Shown here: positions 1 to 12,317 of the stretch, in pieces
Layout: each line of letters starts with the position of its first letter
How positions within the stretch are numbered: the first letter of the stretch is position 1
Assembly: GCA_916700875.1 (NCBI GenBank)
Contig: CAKAKS010000062.1
Span: 15,293,460-15,357,459, forward strand
DNA from: Sebastes aleutianus
Lineage: Eukaryota > Chordata > Actinopteri > Perciformes > Sebastidae
Direction of reading: 5' to 3'
DNA: 64,000 bases
The notes under the pieces: model-generated
What the model saw: the letters and a program-made list of their open reading frames with translations, nothing else
Database searches by the model: none
Told to the model about the DNA's origin: nothing
Translations under genes and position numbers: made by a program

Positions 1-276
1 AAAAAAAAAAAAAAAAGATACTAAATTTATAGTGACATTAAAAAAAGAGAAAGGCAACAAATCATCTCATATCTGAGAAGCTGGAACCAAAGTATGAGCT
101 GCACTTTGCATGATAAATGACTTTATAAATATTATTATTATGAATTTCTTATCAGGACCTGGTTAATTCAATAATTTTCTGTGATCAGATCATTATCATT
201 AAAACTGCATTAATTTGACATATTTTTGTTCATAAGCTATAACATTACAGTAGCTACACAGAGACTGTAACTACCA

Positions 277-345
277 TGTTACACCCAATACATCCCTGTT
301 ACACCCAATACATCCCTGTTACACCCAATACATCCCTGTTACACC
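277..345 (+). repeat. 20-bp minisatellite
   Basis: The unit tgttacacccaatacatccc is present three times without a mismatch, plus a partial fourth (tgttacacc). There are no spacers, so it is not a CRISPR array. Confidence 0.95.
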
Positions 346-889
346 ACCTGAAAGGAACACATGTTTTGCAGCAGTCTTTGGCTCACAGCCTCAAAACATC
401 ATCATAACAGTGAGATTTCTGGATTTCACAAACCTCTGAAAGCTGTTCACTCTCTTCATTTCAGTGCCTTATTCACCACAGGAAGCAAAAAGGATAAAAA
501 ATCAGCAAATAAAACAATAAAGTGTCCTGACAGCAGCAGAACCGGAAGGCCTAGCATTAGCTAGTCTGCTAACATGATGCTACTCATTAACTTTCTCTAC
601 AGCAGCAGCTACAAGGCACCGGCAGCATCAGTACTCCTACTACAAAAGGCACCATTTTAGTCGCTTTCTTAATACCATTCTGTAACAAATACTGGCTTAG
701 AGCCTCTTCTTTAAGCCTGTAATATCCATGAGCACCAGCAGCAGCCAGGACAAACCGAAAAGACCCCAGAAAAGAAGCGAGAAGCCGGTCGATAAGAAAC
801 TCCCCCGCTGAGCTGCTGAGCTCAACTGAACATCTCTTTTTGTGTCTCGCCGCCCAACCAGTGGTGAGATGTTGAGTGACGGCGGTGAG

Positions 890-1000
890 AGCCAATCAGC
901 GGCGAGACTGCTTGCAAATTAGCCAATCAGCTGCGAGACTACCGGTGAATTAGCCAATCAGCTGCGAGACTACCGGCGAATTAGCCAATCAGATATCAGG
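890..1000. promoter_or_regulatory. 31-bp tandem array with four CCAAT boxes
   Basis: Three units of agccaatcag(c)...aatt at 890, 921 and 952, and a partial fourth at 983. Each starts with a full CCAAT box (892, 923, 954, 985), so the boxes are spaced exactly 31 bp apart. This is a plausible NF-Y-type promoter or enhancer, but I could not identify a gene next to it. Confidence 0.6.
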
Positions 1001-1029
1001 TAGGCGGTGTCCTGTAGAGTAGCGTGATA

Positions 1030-1750
1030 GTCTGGATAATCATGCAAATTATTATGAGAGATTGAGGATTAAATAAACATGTAGATGAATAAATAAATAA
1101 AACAGACAAAATACAAGGACATGTTTTTTAGTTTTACATTATTTTTCTTTCATCTCTTTGTCTTTTCTTTGTGTTGTTTTTTGGGATGGTCAGTGTGACT
1201 GTATTTGCATGTTTAAGACTTTTTTCCACCTCCCACTTTAAATGTTATGTCATGTGTACAAAGCATTCCTTTACCAAAAGGAAAATAAGAATATGTTGTA
1301 TAAAAATACAAGGAGATGAAGAAAACTGTTAAAACTGAATATAGTGCAGAGTAACAGCTGTGATACACAACTATTAAAAAAGTGAATATAGTGCAGAAGA
1401 GACTGTTAAAAATGAGTATAGTGCAGGGTAACTCCAGTAGCTTAGTCTATGAAAGTGCACTGTGTGCATTATTATCAGTTTGATGGCTTGATAATGCAAA
1501 TTATGAGAGATTGATGATGTTTGTGAGAAACGTACAAATAAACATGTAGATAAATAAACAGAGAAATACAAGGAAATGTTTTAGTTTTCTATCATTTCCT
1601 TCATCTCTTTGTCTTTTCTTTGTGTTGTAGGGAGTGGTTTCTGTTTGTGTGACTGTATTTGCATGTTAAAGACTTTTTTCCACCTCCCACTTTAAGTGTC
1701 ATGTCATGTGTACAAAGCATTCCTTTACCAAAAGGAAAATAAGAAAACTG
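1030..1750 (+). repeat. Local direct duplication, ~270 bp
   Basis: The segment 1,040-1,295 (atgcaaatta, aataaacatgtagatgaata, tttttccacctcccacttta, caaagcattcctttaccaaa) is repeated at 1,494-1,745 in the same orientation. Between them the motif gaatatagtgcag(a/g) occurs three times (about 1,337, 1,383, 1,414). Confidence 0.85.
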
Positions 1751-1759
1751 ATGCAATAA

Positions 1760-4209
1760 CAAATAAAACTGACATAATGTTCTAAGTGCAAAACTGCTAG
1801 TACTACTTTCTATGACACCCTTTATAAAGGGTGTATAGTTGTCACTAATGCATTTAATAGTGGTTAAAAAAAAAAGATTTATCACTACTGCTGTATGGAT
1901 CAATCATACATTTTTAAATATCTACCTTTAAATATTCTCCTCCATCATGGCACTTGTATTGTCTTAATATTTACAAATGCACAGTTGATGTGTTGTAAAG
2001 ACTCTAGTTATTTATTGATTATCTTTCATTTGAAACTGCAGAATTGATCATTTAATAGAGAGTGAGGAACAGTTACTCCCTTTAATGACATTGTTAATAT
2101 TTTTAACTGATTACTTAATTAAAAAAGTTGTAAATGAAGAGGAAAAACAAGATAAAGGGATTCTCACTATATACCTGTTAACCCCTAAAAATGCTCTTAT
2201 TAATGAATGATCACTAATCTACATGGCATTAGTAGATTATTTATTAACCTTTAATAAAGCCATTAGTTACGACTTATAAACCCTTTACAAAGGGTGACTT
2301 ATTAGGAAGTGGTACACACATTGTTTATGTATTTTGTCCAATAGAAAAAAACACTAATACTGTTTATAGTGTAGTTAGATTTGATCATCGATTTGAGCAG
2401 ATGTCAAAAGATCAGTTTAGACAAACATTGCATAGCAAGCTCCAGGATATGTCAGCTCTAGAACATTATGTTGAATTAAACAAATAGGATAATATCTATC
2501 ACATGAAAACATAAATTATTGACAGGCTATTTGTAACTTTCTGGTTAGCAACACCAAAATCCCTGAAGATGCTGAAAAAATACAGACCCGTATAGGCAAA
2601 TGTGTGGGAGACGAGTATCACATTTTGTGTAAGTGTAAGAACGCAAAAGTGAAATTATGGGAATACTTGCCAAAGTACTATTATATAAAGTGACCATCTA
2701 CTGCATGTTCAGTTAATTTTGTTACTACAGTGGATATAGGGCCTACCAAACGTTGAATGTAATCCAGGTGCTTTCTTGAAGAATGTTTTACCTGTCTTTA
2801 AGTGTTTAACACGTTCTTGACTCAATACAATCTGATAATCCTTCCAAATTTTTGTCAACTTCTAAAGGCAGATGAACCGCATGTTCCTGTTAAACAAAAC
2901 GTGTTCTTGTAAAGCACACACGTTATGTAAGAAGATCCTCTCTGATGCAAGATGCAATGCAGACCACACTGATTGTGTCAACAGCAGCTTACACTCACCA
3001 TGAACTGAAACTATATGCTTTAACTTTAATTTTTGTATTTACAACTTCTACAGGTGTTTTACAGAAAGATCCCACACAGATAGCTTCCTGTAGCAGGTTT
3101 CATGGGGCGAGGAATGTATAAATCTGCTGGTACAGCAACAGCGGGAGTTGTGTCTGATGTTGCAGCAATCAGACAGTGAACTGAACACAGTGTCGCGCTG
3201 TAACCGCTCAGTTGCATAAGAGCAGTGTAACTTGATCAGTGACTCTCACATGTAGATAAAACAGAGGGTTTATGTAAGACCAAAGTGCAATCCTCGGGCT
3301 TAATGAAGTTCATGCTGTACACTTTCGTATTGCTGGGAATGTTGCTTCACACAACCAGAAAGAGACCAGTTTTCTCTTACAAATTCTATCTACTTTTATC
3401 CTATAAGGCACTAGAATTGAATTACAAATAGTGACTTGCAAAGATAGGTCTTATATATATATCAGAAATCCATAGATAGAAAGAATAGAAGTGTACTATT
3501 AGATAAAGGTATATGGGCCTTTGTGATGCACGCATAGCCGTTACTGTACCAGTTGGAGCAGAGAATGTGATTGATCCAGACAAAGAGAAAGAGCTCATTG
3601 TCTACGTTGGGGGTTTTAAAAAGGACATTAGCACAGACAACGGGGGAACGCCAGAGGCCATATGTCAGGGGACAGTGTCTCCTTGTTTCTGGCTCCAGTC
3701 AGCTTTTTCCCCCACGCTGCTATACGCTAACACCTCTAATGTGACACAGACCTGAGAGCTGCAGGTTGGCAGCGTGTCACAGTGGCTCAGGTAATCTTTC
3801 TGTCCTGGCCGTAAACATTCCCTGTCTGGGTCCAACTCCTGTGTTCGGTGGCTGATGGCGTTTCTCTGGTGTTTAACCTGCACTCTCACATCACACTAGC
3901 AGCTGTTTGCACCTATACTCCTGTCTCTTTAAGTTGGGCAGTTGAGAGCAATGATTTGACTCTATAAGTAACAATATTTTTAATGGTAAAATGGGGATGA
4001 TTTGGGTTGTTGTTTTGATTGAGGTCAGGGTACATTTAGTTAATTGTTAGAGTGGATCACTTTAAAGCTCTTACATACCCATGGTCCACCCACACCAGTG
4101 TTTTCACTAATTTTTGCCTGATTATATTCTCAGGATTATTTGGACTTGTACAGACTAAGCTTAAAAAGTACTGCACTGATTTAGCATTGCACTCCTATTA
4201 CATTATCGG
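1760..4209. other. Intergenic, no gene recognised
   Basis: AT-rich. Only short open frames without known motifs. The frame at 3,513-3,755 (plus) has a non-repetitive protein-like text, but no flanking splice sites or family I know. Confidence 0.5.
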
Positions 4210-5010
4210 ACTCATGATGGACTGTTTAAGAAATGTTTGTCACCTAAAAATGGCTTGTTCAGTGTTCGGCTGTACTGTCCTGTCGTGCCACTTTTGGTTC
4301 CGAAACAACAAGATGGCAAACATGTAATGAGCATATATCGGTACCATGGATGTATTAAGAGAACTGGATACAGCGTTGGAGGCGGGGCCCCGTTCATTCC
4401 TATGAAAGTTGCTCAGTGGCGCATGAAGCCAAATGGCTGGATTTCCGACTGGAGAAGTACCCTGAATCTTCCGGCGATCTTCCGCATCCATTGGGCCTAT
4501 GGAACATGCGCAGTAGCGTCCACTCGGTCACATGTCTCGGTCACGGGGTCACAACGTGAAGATGTCGTCACGGCTTGCGCTGTCGTCACGGTCTGGGTCT
4601 CATTCACATGAACAGAGGAAGGGAAATAACTCTGGATTCAGCTTTTAGTGCGTTTTACAACTTTTAGGACCTAATGATTTAAATAAGGGCTATTAGAATG
4701 TTCATACTGGGAAGTTGATTTACCTAAAAAAAATTATCCACTGAGTTACAGAAGTCTCTTTCCCAATTTAAGTCTATGGGAAAAAGTCTTTTTGGGTCCA
4801 ATGGCATCCCGTGACGGACCCAGAAGTTGTAGTCCCACAGTTTGGTCACTACGAAAATTGGGATCAACGACCGGCACTCTTCCTGGGGGCTTGATTGACA
4901 CTCGGTCCCCGGTCCGTCCAAAAGTAGCGCAAGAGTACCCCGTGTGTCAGTCTCCGATGCCGAGAGCACTGACAAGTGGTGGTATTTGACGAGTTGGGAG
5001 TCAATGTGTT
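4210..5010. mobile_element. Composite interspersed repeat
   Basis: A GC-richer block with palindromic ends of familiar teleost type (gcgttggaggcggggcc, tatttgacgagttgggagtc). The last text recurs at 54,455-54,500 (tatttgacgacttgggagtg). Open frames inside it have no recognisable protein. Exact ends are not clear. Confidence 0.4.
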
Positions 5011-5989
5011 GAAAAAAGACATGGAGCTCTCACTTACATTTGGCTTCTCTTTCTCGACTCTGAAAAACTGTCAAACAATGCACTCTTTTCTGTGCTTATC
5101 AGGACGTGACATTTGTCTGAATTTCCTTGAGATAAGACACGTTTGTTGCATTCCTTCGATTTTTTTGAGGAAAAGAAGAACTATGATTGGTGGATGGACA
5201 TGTTAAGGTCAACTGTATTTAACTTAGAAACTAGAAAGAAAGAAATTAGTTTATAGAACGATAAAAGAATAATGTCTCTGCCTTCAGCGGTGCAACAGAT
5301 CTAGTATGAGTCCATACAGTCCTCAGAAAAGGTCTAATTAGGCTAAATAAGTGGAAAGACCTGTGTGGGTGTACCAGGGCTGTGCAGGGTCTTCTATCAT
5401 TCATGCAGTTTTATATTAACCATGTACTGTATATTGACCCACACAAAACCATCTGCCTTCAGTTGGCTACTTATCTCTACTTTCTTTCTTTATTAAACAA
5501 AAGAAATTCACATTCAGTATAACAATAACAAAAGAGTATATCACACTAAACACAAATATTAAAACCTACATATAGGCCTATTGAGTGTCTTAATAGCCTT
5601 TTTAATTTTAATTAGAATTGATTAAATGATTTTTTTTCCAAAGAAGAGAGAAAATTATTATATAAATGATGCTGAGATTTGCTAATGGTTTATTTCAGCT
5701 AATTACTCTTTTTAATATTTTGATCTCCCTCTTGCCTCTCAAAAATAGAAGAGGACCAACCTCGTCTGCCTCTATGGACCAGCCTCCACTGATCCAGATC
5801 CACCTGGTTCTTCCTGCACACTTGTCCCTCGCTCCCTCATCAAGCCTCAGCACATAAATATCAGCCACTGCTGTTTGGCCTGTTGTCTGCCTGTTACTGT
5901 GGTTCAGTTGTTTCTCCCTGTCCCCGGTTACTGTTGTATGGTTTGCATTCTTGCCCTTTGGACTTGTATGTGTGTTTGGGTTGATTTTA
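5011..5989. other. Intergenic, nothing recognised
   Basis: No gene, no clear repeat end. Short AT-rich runs only. Confidence 0.5.
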
Positions 5990-6250
5990 AGCCTGTTCAC
6001 TGTCATTGTTATCTCCACCAAGGAGGTTATGTTTTCAGTTTGGTTTGTTTGAGTTGATTTGGGAAAAACTACTGGCCCAATTTTCATGATGGTTGAAGGA
6101 TGTAGCATGGGCAAAGGGAGAACCCATTACATTCTGGAGCTGATCCGAATCACAGAGCAGATACATACGTTATTTTTCACTTTCGTTAACATTGCAAGAA
6201 GGCCTTGGCGTAGGTCTGTGTTCTCCGAGTGCCCTTCTAATTTCATGTAA
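5990..6250 (+). mobile_element. LINE-like tail fragment
   Basis: The text caccaaggaggttatgtttt, attttcatgatggttgaagg and the ending ttctccgagtgcccttctaa are the 3' end of a very common fish interspersed repeat. I know it as RTE-like but cannot prove the family here. Confidence 0.5.
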
Positions 6251-7288
6251 AGTGCCTTTAAATTGCTCCGCCTCTGCTGAGTGACTTCATTTGGGTTACC
6301 CTCCCTGTTCCTAAACTTCCCCCCTCAGCTCCTCAGATGTATATACAGTATATTGTATATACATATATCATTTCATACTGAGAACACAAAGTGAACAAAT
6401 ATCTGGGTTTTATGCATAATCCGGTCTCGTAGGACAGACATGTAAGTGGGAAAGAGGCTTTATGTACAGCACATGTGTGACACGGGGTTAAACAGCTTTA
6501 TAATTGGTTTACTGTTTCATGCTAGAATGCATGGCCCATAGTTCACCTCCAGTGGGGAAGCTGAGGAAATGAATATACAGAGGAAATCTACCTGATATCA
6601 CATCAACTATATCGCAAAATCAAGACTATAACTACTTTTAAACATCATTATGGTTTCAACAGAAGGTGCTGTATAAAAATTCAGAAAATTTGAATTACAC
6701 AACAAATATTTTAAAATATGTCCACTCAGGCTGTACTGCAAAAAAATAAAACTATTTACACAAATATAATTTAACTGCCAGTTAATTTTAGTTCTGATTA
6801 CTTATACATTATATGCTGTATTTGCACACTATCTAAATGTCCCAGCTTGTATTAATGTCCACCTTGAAAACTAAAATTAAACAACGTGTTGTAGGTCAGG
6901 AGCTTTGCTGTATACGAGTGAATTAATCTTGCAGCTAACAGGCTGAGCCTGGCGTGCTCTCTGGTGGAAACGAGCACACTGGTGCCTCTGGCTGAGGATT
7001 ACTGTACAGTCAGAGTGCATTGAGGCATGACTGTCAGTCACAGACTAAGGTCTACCACTTTGATTGCTCTGTAACAAACATTCAGGATGATTTCTTTTCT
7101 ATTATGAAGCAGCGTGTCCATACCTGGTTACTGCAGAGAAAATCAAACGCTGACAATATTTTATGAAAACATTCCCTATATTTAAATTTGATGACTTTAT
7201 AAGACAAAATATTCCACATATTACAGATATGAAATGCCTCTGTTATTATAGTATAGTATTTATACCCTCATACTGTATCTTTTGAAAT
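6251..7288. other. Intergenic, nothing recognised
   Basis: Includes a short palindromic AT stretch (gtatatacagtatattgtat at about 6,338). No gene seen. Confidence 0.5.
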
Positions 7289-7859
7289 CCCAGCCTGGTC
7301 GCACTAAATGGCGTATGAATGACACAGTAATTCATGAAAAAGTAATTTTGCGTGCAATGAGAACGCCGTTCTTGCTTTTGGCATGTCATTTGTACGCCAT
7401 TCACACTGTGCTGACTGCAATGTAATCACATCTGCGTAAATAAGCTACACTCAGAGCTAGTGACGTAGAATAAAAAGGGAGAAAGACTGCCGCTTACAAT
7501 GGGCGGGTCCAACAAACACAGGACTTTCAACCAGGTTGAAAGTCCTGTATTTGTGTCCGAAAGTGTTGAGTTATTTTGAAGTTACGTTAGTGACATTTGT
7601 GACGTGTGTTCTGTATATCTGTTACGTTGTTTCGGTGCATATTTTACTTAATTTACATACTTATTTTAAGCCCAACCATGATGTTTTTTCCTAAACCTAA
7701 CTAAGTTGTTTTCTTCCTAAACCTAACTACGTCCTTTACCGTAGTTCTGTTGCAAAAAAAAACGACACGAGAAAAGCCAAAAATGTGTTCTCATGAAGCA
7801 CGTCTGCATATCCTTGTAATGTTGTGCTATTTATACGCCTTCCTGTGAGATCGGGTTGG
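7289..7859 (+). mobile_element. Non-autonomous DNA transposon, aatggcgtatgaatgac family (copy 1)
   Basis: Left end ccagcctggtcgcac...aatggcgtatgaatgacac; right end gctatttatacgccttcctgtgagatcgggttgg, a diverged inverted repeat of the left. Inside it carries cccaaccatgatg...cctaaacctaactaagt, a motif repeated at many places in the window. No coding capacity. A local inversion makes a hairpin at 7,512-7,554. Confidence 0.65.
7512..7554. repeat. Hairpin inside the transposon copy
   Basis: 21-base arms (acaaacacaggactttcaacc and ggttgaaagtcctgtatttgt) around a one-base loop, with one mismatch. Other copies of the family have only one arm here, followed by aggagaccggtgt. Confidence 0.85.
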
Positions 7860-9501
7860 AAATCCAGTGATAATGATAATTACACTAATATCAGCTATAA
7901 AAGTGTACTCAGTAGAGTGCAGATCTCTGCCAGGTGTGTCTCCCTCTCCCCTCACAAACACAGAAGAGTTGAATCTCATTCAATTGTCCCTCCCATCTCC
8001 CTTACAGTCATGATGGCAGCGAAGTTAACAAAAACAGGGGGTTATTCATCTTGTATTGTGCCTAATTTTAGTGTATCATAACATATCAAGTATGGAATTA
8101 ATCTGCAGATGCTCCGGTTCAAAATGAGACCAAACGTTTCGATGGATGTCAGTTTTTGAGCCTCAACAAAGGCCAAAATGTGGCCTACAACAGACTATGG
8201 CTTGTTTTTAGCCTAGCAGATTGCCAGAAAGGCCTTTTGCTACTGAAGCAGTTGTTGATCACTTGGGATCCTACCGGATGGTTAAGAGGAGTGAGGAGTC
8301 AGCAGTAAATGACTGTATAAAACCGAGAAATTAAAATAAGAAAGGATGCAAAATCAAGAGGAAGTAGCCTGTCTGTGTGAATATATATGATGCATAGACA
8401 TTTAAGAACCTGTGATTTGTCTTGATAATGTATTTACCATCTTTCTACAAAGAACAGCGTTGACCTATTTTATGAATGAGCTCTGGTTTCTACACATTTC
8501 TCAGAAGGAGCAGGATTACACTGAGCTGCAGGTTTCTGTCCATGTTCACTGAGACTCAGAGCTGTGGGATCTATTTCTGTTGAGTGTTGGCAGATCAGAC
8601 TGAGAGCTGTAATCACAGTGTGTTGAATAATCAGGTACTAGGCCACCACATAGTTTCTTTATTAACCAACAAAGATTCAGTTTCCTGTATAGCCTCTCCC
8701 TATAGTATTATGTATAGGCCTTTTGTTCCTGGAAGGCAGATATGCTCTAGAGGCTTGTCAAACCTGAGCGGGCAGAGTCAAAGAACCATGGTTTTAGCAG
8801 CAAGCGTGAAAAGTGAAAGACAAACTATGATCAAATCAAAATCAAGACAGCTGTCTGATTGTTGATGTGAGGGTTAAAAATACTTCCCTTGAACAAAACA
8901 ATATGCATTAAAGTAGCATTTAATTATCTTGAACAATAAACTGGATAACATCAGGCATCCATGTTTGTTTGGTTTTCAGGCACTTCAGTAGTTCTTTTTC
9001 TGCGTAGCGTAGCCTATATCAGAGCTTCCTGAAAAATCAAAGTTTCCCAGACATAATTACATCTTGGATGGTAATATGAATGGTATCTACAAATTAGAAA
9101 TTGTTAATTATATCAATTCCAACATGACATGAATGCGGTATGAGCTGACTCCAGCTCAGGATAGTTTAAATTGTGATGGAATGCTAGGCTAACCAGCTAA
9201 TGCAGGTAAATAACAGCTATGGCTTTATTTGTTATCAGCACTATAATACATATACAGTATATATAAACATGATATACAATATATAATATGATGCGCTCAA
9301 ATACCGCTGTGTGGTCAGTGCCCCTCGGCGTCTTGATACTGGCGCACCAAGGCACCCTTTAGTGTCTGTATGAGACGCACAGCTTTCAAATAACTTCAAT
9401 GTAAACCCATCCGCGTCATTATTAGATGCTCAGAGCAGCTGACGTAGTAGAAAGTTTGCGAAGGGTGAGAGAGGGAGTGGTGGGTGGGTCAAAACAAACC
9501 A
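7860..9501. other. Intergenic, nothing recognised
   Basis: No exon or transposon end that I can support. Confidence 0.45.
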
Positions 9502-10063
9502 TCCCAGTCTCACCAAATGGCGTATGAATGACACGACAAGTCATTTCTCGTGCAATAAGAACGCCGTTCTTGCTTTTGCCGTGTCATTTCACACCACGTC
9601 GTCTCCACTGACTGCAATGTAAATGCATCCACGTGAATACGCTACGCTCAGAGCTAGTGACGTAGAATAAAAAGTGAGAAAGACCGCTTATGGTGGATGG
9701 GTCCAACAAATACAGGACTTTCAACCAGGAGACCGGTGTTCGAGTCCTAAAGTGTTGTTGAGTTGTTTTGAAATTACATAAGTGACGTTTGTGACGTGTT
9801 TTCCGTACTTGTGTAACTTAGTTTACGTACTTATTTTAAGCCCAACCATGCTGTTTTTCCTAAACCTAACTAAGTGGTTTTGTTGTCAAAACCGCGACTG
9901 TTTCACAGTAACAACGTGGCGTGAAATGATACGTAAATAATGGTTTCACATCATTTACCCAGGGTGTGAAATAACATGCGAAAAGCCTAAAATGCGTTAG
10001 CATGAAGCACAGATTGTCCTCAAAATATCGTGCTATTTCTATGCCTTCACATGATATTAGGTT
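9502..10063 (+). mobile_element. Same DNA transposon family (copy 2)
   Basis: Ends tcccagtctcaccaaatggc and tatgccttcacatgatattagg; internal order matches copy 1 (ggtccaacaaatacaggact, then cctaaacctaactaagtgg). Confidence 0.65.
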
Positions 10064-10300
10064 GAACAAACACAGGACTTTCACCCATGAGGCCACTAGT
10101 CATATCCTGTCTAACACCAAAAGTTGAGTTATTTTTATTGACGACGCTCTGTCACGTGACGATACGTCGATGAGTAACATGATGTTACGTCCGTAGCTTA
10201 AGTCATTTCTAACCTTAACCAACTGTTTTTTTTTGCAAACCTAACTACGACCGTTTCACCGTTTTCAACGTTAACTACGTGAGAACCTTCTGCATCAAGA
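10064..10300 (+). mobile_element. Same DNA transposon family, truncated copy
   Basis: Starts abruptly inside the element (caaacacaggactttcaccc) right after the end of copy 2 and continues to the cctaactacg region; both outer ends are missing or rearranged. Confidence 0.5.
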
Positions 10301-10302
10301 TG

Positions 10303-10665
10303 CTACGCAAAGCTTCTGCCCGAGCTGCAAAATATGACGAGTATGGATGACATCACGTTGGTTTCATAACTGGATCTAAGGCTCCAGCTACATAGTTTTA
10401 ACCATAGACTATAGCAAACTCCACTCGCTTTGGAGCCAGCCTCAAGTGGATATTCGAAGAACTGCAATTTCTGGCACTTCCGCATTGGGTTCATTTCTCT
10501 GCACCGGAGGTTGCCACCTGGTTTAAACTCAACCAATGGGATTGATTTTGACTCCAGGAAATATTTGTCTGAATAAATCTCATCTTTTCCAAGCGGCCCG
10601 TTCAATGACGTATCTCCATGACTCTGTTGAGTAAAACCTGGCAAGTTTTTCTATAGTCCATGTTT
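10303..10665 (+). mobile_element. Related interspersed element
   Basis: Contains catagactatagcaaac, gcattgggttcatttctctg and accggaggttgccacctgg, which parallel the ends of the 16.85 kb family, but the inside differs. Probably a sister family. Confidence 0.45.
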
Positions 10666-11749
10666 CAAATTTGACAGGCTTTGGGGTTTCAGTCAGCACT
10701 GTTATTCTGATAACTCAGTAATTCTGCTCCTTGGAAAAAAGCCCCTGCTCTGATTTCAGACCCTCTGACAGGTCAGCTAATCAGTGTGATTACTGCACAG
10801 AGCTGCACGGAAGATCTTTACAATGAGCGACCTGCAGAAGTGTTCGGACTCAGCCGGAAGGAGCATAAAAGCAGATGCCGAAAACGAACAAAGTCACGGC
10901 AGAGGCCACTGAAAGAATAAATATTGAGCGCTTTAGAGGAGAAACCGATCATAACAAGTTCCCATCAAGACTTATGAGTTTATTCATCCTGAACTAGGAG
11001 AACAGCAACACCACTGCGGCTTTATATCAACTGAATGTTTGCTTATTAAACACAGCTATCGTGTGCTTCATTCTTGTTCACACAAAACTTTTGTTTGCAT
11101 GTTTCCACACCATGATATTCACCATATCTGCACTTCAGTGATATGAGTGATACGAGACAAAGGAAAAGCTTTCAAAGCCCAGGCCTTTCTTTACGTTGCT
11201 TATCTGGTCACCATCCCTGTCGAAACGTTCAAGATGAACAACAAGTAAACAGCCATAGTTGTGCCTTGTGTATAGTGGCGGGTTAAGTGGAGCGCTGAAT
11301 CGATCAAAGGCTTAACATCTTCCCGTTGTGTGGGTGGTGTGATTAAAGACACGTCTCTAAATAAAAAAGTAGACGTTGCAGGTCAGGACCTTGATCTGAG
11401 AGCTTTCACCTATCCGTCTGCCGCTTTGACAACAGCAGGAGCATCACACTTCCTGGAGTTACGTAAGGTGTTACCGTCCGTCCAGACTTAACCAAATGTT
11501 GAACACTAATCCCTGAATGGCAGCCAATGCACCCTTGATTTCGATAATAGTTTTATCCGTGTGTTGGCGAGGAATACATTCCAGAGACGTCAAGGAACAA
11601 CAAGTGTTTCTCTGGCTTTAAGGTTTGTTTTAAAATGCTTCATTGAAAATCGAAAGAAGAGCCACAGATGTTAAGTTTCTCCTCTACTACACTTCTCTGT
11701 GTGTTTTCCTAACCTTAGCCTTAATCCTCAAGCCTTTCAGTCAACACAA
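10666..11749. other. Intergenic, repeat-poor
   Basis: Moderate GC, no transposon recognised, no coding frame of length. It lies downstream of SMIM36 and could hold conserved non-coding DNA. Confidence 0.4.
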
Positions 11750-12014
11750 CACAACAGAGATGCCCTCTTTATTCCTTGTGCTTTATCAGTTGTGACATTT
11801 CCTCTCCAGAGCAGGCTTTGGCTTGAGATCCTTGAGATAAAGAGGGATTTCACATGCATTACACACAACATATGTCACTCTCCCTTACCGTGCAATTCTG
11901 GTCCTGTGTAGGTCAAATCCTAGCATTGTCCCAGCGAGAAACAAGGGGGATGTAAAAAGAAATGTACAAAAAGAAGAGTCAGGTATTTACAAAGGGGAGT
12001 CCTCCGTGTCTCTC
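11750..12014 (-). other. smim36: Probable SMIM36 3' UTR
   Basis: On the minus strand the stop codon is followed by about 240 bases without repeats, then an AATAAA signal (tttatt on the plus strand at 11,768-11,773). This is the first good polyadenylation signal after the stop. The end point is inferred; no transcript evidence is available here. Confidence 0.4.
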
Positions 12015-12317
12015 TCAGACCATCGTGCTCTTCTTCTCCCTGAAGTCCGCGTGCGTTGGCTCGTGGTAGGTCGTGATCATGTTGGCCGCGTCCCACCGTC
12101 CCTTCGGAGCCGGAGAGCTCTGCATCACCACCAGCCTGATGGGAGACTGGGTCGGCTGCGGGTCCGGGGCGTACTCCTTGCTGGGATCTTTGCCCCGGCA
12201 GTCGTACATGATACACGATATCAGGAAGACGAGGAGCAAGATAACGTAGCTGGCGATGAGGATGCAAAGGTTCAAAGTGACGGGGTCGATCTCCTGGTAG
12301 TTTTCCAGAAAGCCCAT
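12015..12317 (-). CDS. smim36: Small integral membrane protein 36 (single coding exon)
   Basis: The frame encodes 100 residues. The start is the ATG at 12,317-12,315, in a strong context (gcaccATGG). The frame stays open upstream but has no earlier ATG. The N-terminal segment EIDPVTLNL, a single hydrophobic helix at about residues 15-37 (ILIASYVILLLVFLIS), the block YDCRGKDPSKEYAP (38-51), IRLVVM (60-65) and the C-terminus KKSTMV are what I recognise as vertebrate SMIM36; the human protein, as I recall it, is slightly shorter (about 93 aa). It is predicted to be a one-pass membrane microprotein with a cytosolic tail, but the topology is inferred. No function is established that I know of. The last residues S-T-M-V fit a class I PDZ-ligand pattern. 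Its place upstream of TMEM100 and PCTP matches mammalian synteny and supports the call. It is intact, with no frameshift. Confidence 0.93.
   Translation of the reverse strand: MGFLENYQEIDPVTLNLCILIASYVILLLVFLISCIMYDCRGKDPSKEYAPDPQPTQSPIRLVVMQSSPAPKGRWDAANMITTYHEPTHADFREKKSTMV

Noticed and set aside
277..345. Possible CRISPR-like repeats
   Set aside because: Units abut without spacers and the DNA is vertebrate; this is a minisatellite.
587..895. 102-codon minus-strand open frame next to the CCAAT array
   Set aside because: It has no ATG at its start, no known domain, and internal ATGs give only a short product. A first exon cannot be excluded, but there is no support.
4237..4611. 124-codon plus-strand open frame
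   Set aside because: Lies inside a composite interspersed repeat, overlapped by frames on the other strand; no recognisable protein.
9728..9755. Pol III B-box-like text (ggtgttcgagtcc) suggesting a tRNA-derived SINE
   Set aside because: No A-box at the right distance, and the element has inverted termini of a DNA transposon; other copies lack the motif.
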